DNA of 11,267 bases from JBBDXA01 sp040902585 (GTDB lineage Bacteria; Planctomycetota; Phycisphaerae; Phycisphaerales; Phycisphaeraceae): contig JBBDXA010000253.1 of assembly GCA_040902585.1 (NCBI GenBank), forward strand, positions 1 through 11,267. The letters run 5' to 3'. Below the pieces are notes generated by a model. That model was not told the origin of the DNA and did not search any database. It saw nothing but the letters and a program-made list of their open reading frames with translations. Below are positions 7,173-11,267 of the stretch, in pieces; the first letter of the stretch is position 1, and every line of letters begins with the position of its first letter. A program made the translations under genes and the position numbers.

Positions 7173-7379
7173 ATGCCCAGCACCGTTCTCTTTTCGCTCG
7201 GCACTGCGCTCATGGCGGTCAGCATCTGGGGAATGAGCACCGAAGCGGGTCAAGCCGCTTTCCCTGATCTGGCTGGTTTGGCTCTCGTGTTCTTTCTCGT
7301 CGTCGGTCTCGTTCTGAACCTTGCGGGACTTCTCGTCCTTCTCCTTCCAAGACGCAGAGTTGATCGAAGGCGGAGATAG
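7173..7379 (+). CDS. Small two-helix membrane protein, function unknown
   Basis: The product is 68 residues with two hydrophobic segments (about 4-21 and 33-58). A short linker containing STEAG joins them, and the C-terminus is very basic (RRRVDRRRR), which should keep that end in the cytoplasm. AGGA lies 9 bases before the ATG. The frame stays open upstream to 7092 and overlaps the vapD stop, but that part covers the repeated element and is unlikely to be translated. The size and shape fit a holin-like or toxin/antitoxin-type mini membrane protein, but also any small hypothetical. I do not recognise a family. It shares its leader element with vapD, which suggests related control. Confidence 0.6.
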   Translation: MPSTVLFSLGTALMAVSIWGMSTEAGQAAFPDLAGLALVFFLVVGLVLNLAGLLVLLLPRRRVDRRRR

Positions 7380-7465
7380 TGCATCACATCGAGTCCGTCG
7401 TCATTGGCTCGCCGCATTCGCTTGCCGCACTTTCAAATCTCTCCCTTTCGCGATAGCCTCCTTTC

Positions 7466-7930
7466 ATGGACCTGAACGCCAAACTCGCGTCGATGAACCT
7501 GAAGCTGCCTGCCGCCCCCAAGCCTGTGGCGGTGTATGTGCCCGCGGTGCGAACGGGGAACCTCGTCTTCGTCAGCGGGCAGTTGCCGTTCCTCGATGGC
7601 AAGCTGCTGGCGACGGGCGTGGTGCCGACGGATGTGACGCTGGAGGCGGCGCAGGCGGCGGCGAAGCAGTGTGCGCTCAACGGGCTGGCGGTGGTGGGCG
7701 ACATGATCGGCGGCGACTGGTCGCGGCTGGTGCGGATCGTTCGCGTGGGCGTGTTCGTGGCCTCGGCGAACGGGTTTACGGAGCAACCGAAGGTCGCCAA
7801 TGGAGCGAGCGAACTGCTTGGCGAGCTTTTCGGCGAAGCGGGCAGGCACGCGCGGGCGGCGGTGGGGGTGAATGTGCTGCCGCTGGGGGCGACCGTGGAG
7901 GTGGAGTTGATGGTGGAAGTCGCGGGGTAA
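7466..7930 (+). CDS. RidA/YjgF-family protein
   Basis: The 154-residue product belongs to the longer YjgF-like branch of the RidA superfamily, whose classic members hydrolyse reactive enamine/imine intermediates in the cytoplasm, usually as trimers. Visible landmarks are PAVRTGNLVFVSGQLP (26-41), EAAQAAAKQCALN (60-72), GFTEQPKVANGASELL (103-118) and GRHARAAVGVNVLP (126-139). Arg130 falls where RidA enzymes carry the substrate carboxylate-binding arginine. The length is normal for this branch. There is no Shine-Dalgarno; the ATG is preceded directly by the pyrimidine-rich CCTCCTTTC. Codon use is strongly G+C-rich, unlike the vapD patch just upstream. The actual substrate is unknown. Confidence 0.93.
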   Translation: MDLNAKLASMNLKLPAAPKPVAVYVPAVRTGNLVFVSGQLPFLDGKLLATGVVPTDVTLEAAQAAAKQCALNGLAVVGDMIGGDWSRLVRIVRVGVFVASANGFTEQPKVANGASELLGELFGEAGRHARAAVGVNVLPLGATVEVELMVEVAG

Positions 7931-7960
7931 GGTCGGGGGCGGTGGGTGGGGAAGTTGCTA

Positions 7961-7974
7961 AGCCGCAAGCGGCT
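7961..7974 (+). terminator. Weak hairpin after the RidA gene
   Basis: AGCCGC-AA-GCGGCT is a perfect inverted repeat 30 bases after the RidA stop. A run of five Ts appears only about a dozen bases later, so it is at best a poor intrinsic terminator. Confidence 0.25.
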
Positions 7975-8002
7975 GGGAAGAAGAACTTTTTCCTCCCGCC
8001 GC

Positions 8003-8031
8003 TTGACAATTCGCTACTCCCGCCACAGAAT
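8003..8031 (+). promoter_or_regulatory. Promoter candidate for the BRCT-like coiled-coil protein gene
   Basis: A consensus TTGACA (8003-8008) is separated by 17 bases from CAGAAT (8026-8031, four of six consensus bases). It lies 86 bases before the ATG at 8118, inside the 187-bp gap after the RidA gene. This fits a separate sigma-70 type promoter. Confidence 0.5.
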
Positions 8032-8117
8032 GCACTAACGAGCGTTTGGCCGGCGAACCCCTCGCCGCAGTCCAGGTCCGTTCCTTCCTTCACGACCCTT
8101 CCCCAAAGGAGTCACTC

Positions 8118-9536
8118 ATGGCTGCTCGAGCACGCGGCGGTACTGGCGTTGTAGTCGCGCTGGTGATCTTCGTCATTCTGTTCATGGCTGGCGCAGGCGC
8201 GGCAATCGTCGCCTACACCAATTACCAGGAACAGGTCAAGTTGACCGACACCGCCACGACGGACTTGAAGAAGTACGTCCTCGACAGGGAGCAGAGTCTG
8301 GAGCCGGTCCGCACGCTGCTCACGTCAGTGCGCGACAGCAAGTCGCCGACCAGCGTCGTCGGCATCCTGATGAGCGAGCGCGAGCGTCTGATGCGCATCA
8401 TCGAGGACAAGATGGTGACCATCGACAGCCTGGACGGTTTCCTCGTCACGATGAAACTGAAGAAAGACCCGGCTGATTCCAACAGTCCGGAAGTCGAGTT
8501 CGAAGACCTGTTCCAATACATCGGTGGCCTGCGCGCCAATGTCGATACTCTGGCGACGCAACGCGCCAAGCTCGTCAGCGATCTGGCTGAAGTGAAGGAC
8601 AAGCTGACGGCCCTGGAAAAAGCCAAGGGCGAGATGGAGGCCCAGTTCCGCGACGCGGATCAGACCCGCGCTCAACTGGTCACGCAGATCGGCACCGCCG
8701 CCAACGCGGCGGCGACCACCGCTCAGAAGACCTTCGCCGATCTGAAGACCGAACAGGAAACGGCGGCCGCCCAGTTCGCCGAGCAGGTCAGCAAGCTGGA
8801 GACCGAACTGGCCACGCTCGATGCGAAGTACCGCGAGCAGGTACAGCGAAACGGCGAGCTCATGGCGCAGATCAACCCCGGTGGCGCCGGCTCCGAGATC
8901 GACGCTTCCACGCAGGTGGATGGGCGTGTCCTTTCGACCATCCCGCAGGACAACCTGGTCACCATCGATCTGGGCAAGAACGATCGTGTGTTGATCGGTC
9001 TGACGTTTGAAGTCTTCGACCGCAAGAAGGGCGTGACGAAGGATCAGTTCAATGCCGTCCGCGGCAAGGCGACGATCGAAGTCAGCAAGGTCAAGGATCG
9101 CAGCAGCGAATGCCGCGTCGTCCGACTCGAGCGTGGCGCGACGGTGTTTGAAGATGACATCATCGCCAACGTGGTGTACGACAAGTACCGCACCTTCCGC
9201 TTCTATGTGTACGGCGAGTTTGATATCGACAACGACGGCCGGCCCACCGCGTCTGACACGCGCCGCATCAAGTCGATGATCCAGCAGTGGGGCGGCATCG
9301 TGGTCGACAAGATGACCTACGAGGTTGACTTCCTCGTGCTGGGCAAACGGCCGGAAGTCCCCGGCGGCGATCGCTCGAACATGACGCCGGACCAGATCGA
9401 AGCCATCGCGGCCCTCGAAGCGGAGGAACGCAAGTTCATCCAGCTCGAAGGCGAAGCCCGCCTCCTTCGCATTCCGATCCTGAATCAGAATCGCTTCCTG
9501 ACGCTGGTGGGTCACTACGAACGCTGGGAGAAGTGA
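8118..9536 (+). CDS. Membrane-anchored coiled-coil protein with C-terminal BRCT-like domain
   Basis: The product is 472 residues. A single N-terminal membrane segment (10-33) is followed by helical coiled-coil-rich sequence (~40-110 and ~140-250), then a beta-rich segment (~265-350, with VTIDLGKNDRVLIGLTFEVF). The C-terminal region ~357-466 follows the BRCT pattern. It has FYVYGEF (362-368), a helix RRIKSMIQQ followed by WGG (391-393), VDFLVLG (403-409), and after an insertion RIPILNQNRFLTLVG (451-465), which matches the final strand and helix of ligase-type BRCT domains. This reading is from motif recall. The usual late Trp is not obvious, and most of the domain would lie on the far side of the membrane if the single helix is a standard N-in anchor. 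Start ATG 8118 has AAAGGAG 6 bases upstream. The function is unknown. Confidence 0.9.
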   Translation: MAARARGGTGVVVALVIFVILFMAGAGAAIVAYTNYQEQVKLTDTATTDLKKYVLDREQSLEPVRTLLTSVRDSKSPTSVVGILMSERERLMRIIEDKMVTIDSLDGFLVTMKLKKDPADSNSPEVEFEDLFQYIGGLRANVDTLATQRAKLVSDLAEVKDKLTALEKAKGEMEAQFRDADQTRAQLVTQIGTAANAAATTAQKTFADLKTEQETAAAQFAEQVSKLETELATLDAKYREQVQRNGELMAQINPGGAGSEIDASTQVDGRVLSTIPQDNLVTIDLGKNDRVLIGLTFEVFDRKKGVTKDQFNAVRGKATIEVSKVKDRSSECRVVRLERGATVFEDDIIANVVYDKYRTFRFYVYGEFDIDNDGRPTASDTRRIKSMIQQWGGIVVDKMTYEVDFLVLGKRPEVPGGDRSNMTPDQIEAIAALEAEERKFIQLEGEARLLRIPILNQNRFLTLVGHYERWEK

Positions 9537-9591
9537 TCGCCCGCCGCGCAGGCTGACACCGTGAACACGACGTGCCCCCGTACAGCCAGTC

Positions 9592-9601
9592 NNNNNNNNN
9601 N
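9592..9601. other. Assembly gap (10 Ns)
   Basis: Ten Ns mark a scaffold join between the BRCT-like protein gene and the acyltransferase gene. The true distance and any promoter or small gene inside it are unknown. The remaining sequence at 9537-9650 shows no other feature. Confidence 0.99.
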
Positions 9602-9650
9602 GCCCCACTTCTATTGGGTGAGTTCATCATCCCCGCAGGGCTTCGCCTTT

Positions 9651-10691
9651 ATGGCTCGCAGAATCGGATTCATCGCCCGCTGGTCGCAGTACTTCGCCAT
9701 CCGCATGGTGGGGTTCCTCATGGCGATCGGCCACGTGGATGAAGTCCTGCGCCTGCTAGGCGGCATCGGCAGGGCGGGCTATCGCCTGGTGCCGAAGCAT
9801 CGCAGAAGGATCATGGAGAACCTGGCGCATGCGATGCCCGAGTTGTCGCAGGCCGCCCGCGTACAGATTGCCAAGGGGGCGTTTGAGCACCTGATCAAGC
9901 TGGCGGGCGAGCTGGTGGTGACGCCGAGCCTGCTGCGAACGGACACGTGGTCGCGCTACGTGAGGCTGGGCGACCTGGGCCGCGCCTTGGAATACCTCAA
10001 CACCGGCAAGCCCGCGATCGTGGTCACCGGCCACGTGGGCAACTGGGAACTGCTGGGCTTCACCAAGGCCTTGCTCGGCTATCCCGTTGATGCGATTGCC
10101 CGGCCGATTGACAACCCGTTGATCGATCGCTGGGTGAAGGACGTCCGCGAGCAGCGCGGTTTACGGATCATCGACAAGCGCGGGTCGAACTTCCAGATGA
10201 CCCGGGTGCTCAAGGCCAGCGGGATTCTGGGCTTTGTCGCCGATCAGGACTCGGGCAGGCGCGGCATTTTCGTGCCGTACTTCAACCGGCTCGCCAGCAC
10301 GTCGCGGTCGATTGCAACGCTGGCGACGAAGCGAGACGTGCCGGTGATCTGCGGGATGTGCCGGCGAACGGGCGAAGGATTTCAGCATGAGATCAGCGTG
10401 GTGGACATCATCCGGCCTCAGGATTGGCACTCGCAGCCCGATCCGGTCTACTATCTGACAGCCCGCTACACCCGCGCAATTGAAACCATGGTCCGCCGCT
10501 GCCCCGAGCAGTATTTGTGGATGCATCGAAGGTGGAAGAACAGGCCCGTGTGGGAGGAGAGGGGCGAGCCGATGCCTGACGATTTCCGGCGTAAACTGGA
10601 GTCGCTGCCCTGGATGACCGGTGAGCTGATGAATCAACTGCAAATGCCGCTGGTGGGCGATCCCGACAGCCCCCGCGGCGGTACCGCTTGA
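9651..10691 (+). CDS. LpxL/HtrB-type lysophospholipid/lipid A acyltransferase family protein
   Basis: This 346-residue protein belongs to the family that transfers secondary acyl chains to lipid A or related lipids at the inner membrane. It shows the catalytic H(X)4E motif as GHVGNWE with His128 and Glu133. It also has ARPIDNPLIDRWV (150-162), the DQDSGRRGIFVPYFNR block (198-213) and the family's C-terminal WMHRRWKNRP (290-299). A hydrophobic, amphipathic N-terminus (~10-28) fits membrane association. ATG 9651 is chosen because it lies after the N gap and begins the family-like N-terminus; AGGG is 10 bases upstream. The frame is open further back across the Ns, but that cannot be trusted. It is slightly longer than the enterobacterial enzymes (~306 residues). 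The true acceptor lipid in this organism is inference. Confidence 0.93.
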   Translation: MARRIGFIARWSQYFAIRMVGFLMAIGHVDEVLRLLGGIGRAGYRLVPKHRRRIMENLAHAMPELSQAARVQIAKGAFEHLIKLAGELVVTPSLLRTDTWSRYVRLGDLGRALEYLNTGKPAIVVTGHVGNWELLGFTKALLGYPVDAIARPIDNPLIDRWVKDVREQRGLRIIDKRGSNFQMTRVLKASGILGFVADQDSGRRGIFVPYFNRLASTSRSIATLATKRDVPVICGMCRRTGEGFQHEISVVDIIRPQDWHSQPDPVYYLTARYTRAIETMVRRCPEQYLWMHRRWKNRPVWEERGEPMPDDFRRKLESLPWMTGELMNQLQMPLVGDPDSPRGGTA

Positions 10692-10718
10692 CCTGCGGCC
10701 TGTGCGCGGGAGAATAAT
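10688..10718 (+). promoter_or_regulatory. Possible promoter for the receiver-domain gene
   Basis: TTGACC (10688-10693) overlaps the stop codon of the acyltransferase gene. AATAAT (10713-10718, five of six consensus bases) follows after a long 19-base spacer. The site is 45 bases upstream of the receiver gene start. Confidence 0.3.
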
Positions 10719-10762
10719 CCGAACTGACCAACCTCCGACAAATAGAGACTGGAGTTTTCCCC

Positions 10763-11167
10763 GTGATGCTTGACGAAACTGCCCAGGCCCGTCTGACCGA
10801 ACGCAAGATACTCATCGTCGATGACGACCCCGAGGTGCGTGACAGCATTGAACATGCTCTCCGCGCCGAAGGTGCCAAGACGCAGACTTGCTCGGACGGC
10901 AACACCGCGGTCCGCATCTGCGAGACCGATCCGCCCGAGCTGGTCGTGCTTGACATGATGCTGCCCAAGCGCAGCGGCTTTCTCGTGCTGGAGAAGGTCA
11001 AAGTGCTGCCTAGTCCGCCGCGCGTGATCATGGTTACGGCCAACGAAGGCAAGCGGCACCAGCAGTACGCTGAGATGCTCAAGGTGGACGGCTATCTGCT
11101 CAAGCCCGTCCGCCTGGAGCGGTTGATCACCCTCGCGCAGGATCTGCTCTCGCCCGAGGAGGAGTGA
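10763..11167 (+). CDS. Stand-alone response regulator receiver protein
   Basis: The 134-residue product is a receiver domain with no output domain. It has the acidic pocket VDDDP (19-23), phospho-acceptor Asp64 in VVLDMMLP, switch Thr92 in MVTANE and Lys114 in LLKPV. Such CheY-like proteins act by protein binding or as phosphorelay intermediates. The helix after Thr92 is written as GKRHQQYAEMLKVDGYLLKP, slightly different from the usual AxxxxGAxxYLxKP. GGAG lies 8 bases before GTG 10763 and 11 before the adjacent ATG 10766; the two starts differ by one residue. The gene follows the acyltransferase gene by 71 bp, possibly with its own promoter. No kinase is adjacent. The hybrid kinase with HPt at the left of the window is one possible partner. 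Confidence 0.93.
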   Translation: MMLDETAQARLTERKILIVDDDPEVRDSIEHALRAEGAKTQTCSDGNTAVRICETDPPELVVLDMMLPKRSGFLVLEKVKVLPSPPRVIMVTANEGKRHQQYAEMLKVDGYLLKPVRLERLITLAQDLLSPEEE

Positions 11168-11240
11168 TCCGCGCTGGTTCCGTTCAACTTGGGCGTGACC
11201 CTATTATGTGGGATGATCAGTTTGGGTCAGTTGGGGTGCC

Positions 11241-11267
11241 ATGGGCAAGCGGAGTCTTCGGAGCTTG
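11241..11267 (+). CDS. Possible start of a further gene (truncated by window end)
   Basis: An ATG at 11241 opens a frame reading MGKRSLRSL to the end of the window. A TATTAT (-10-like, 11202-11207) lies upstream without a good -35. Other ATGs at 11206 and 11214 are open in the other two frames, so the frame cannot be decided from 27 bases. Confidence 0.25.

Noticed and set aside
8325..9608. Long minus-strand frame opposite the BRCT-like protein gene
   Set aside because: It runs into the N gap, has no family features, and lies opposite a well-supported gene with a good ribosome binding site.
10660..10669. Another ATCCCGACAG similar to part of repeat copy 1
   Set aside because: It lies inside the acyltransferase coding region and lacks the 18-bp core; probably chance.

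Overview
This is an 11.3 kb scaffold piece from a G+C-rich, Gram-negative-type bacterium. The best guess is a planctomycete, probably of the Phycisphaerae. That rests on the style of the two large coiled-coil membrane proteins of unknown function, the lipid A-type acyltransferase, the weak or absent Shine-Dalgarno sites before some genes, and the metagenome-like 10-N scaffold join. No rRNA or marker protein is present to prove it.

Layout. Positions 2-4465, minus strand: a two-gene unit. The promoter-proximal gene is a membrane hybrid sensor kinase (dCache sensor, HisKA, HATPase, receiver, HPt). Just 24 bp after it comes a fusion of a flippase-like membrane domain (LPG_synthase_TM type) with a SAM-dependent methyltransferase. 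Positions 4555-4772, minus strand: tRNA-Glu(UUC) with its own promoter and a clear intrinsic terminator. Positions 4928-6667, plus strand: a three-helix membrane protein with a long coiled coil and a Gly/Gln-rich tail region. Positions 6677-7379, plus strand: a small accessory patch with a VapD-family ribonuclease (Cas2-like) gene and a two-helix mini membrane protein. Each is preceded by a copy of the same ~37-bp element, which shares an identical 18-bp core. Positions 7466-7930: a RidA-family protein. Positions 8118-9536: a membrane-anchored coiled-coil protein whose C-terminus looks like a BRCT domain. Positions 9651-10691: an LpxL/HtrB-type acyltransferase. Positions 10763-11167: a stand-alone receiver-domain protein. 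The last bases may hold the start of another gene.

How they fit together. The left unit looks like envelope sensing coupled to lipid or isoprenoid-linked substrate handling, but the link is only operonic. The stand-alone receiver is a possible phosphorelay partner for the kinase's HPt domain, though they are 6 kb apart on opposite strands. The right half is a series of co-oriented housekeeping or envelope genes, several with their own promoter-like sites. The vapD patch is the part that looks acquired: its G+C is visibly lower (63 of 120 bases at 6841-6960, against 87 of 120 at 7621-7740 in the RidA gene, hand counted), and it carries a repeated leader or boundary element that no recognised family explains.
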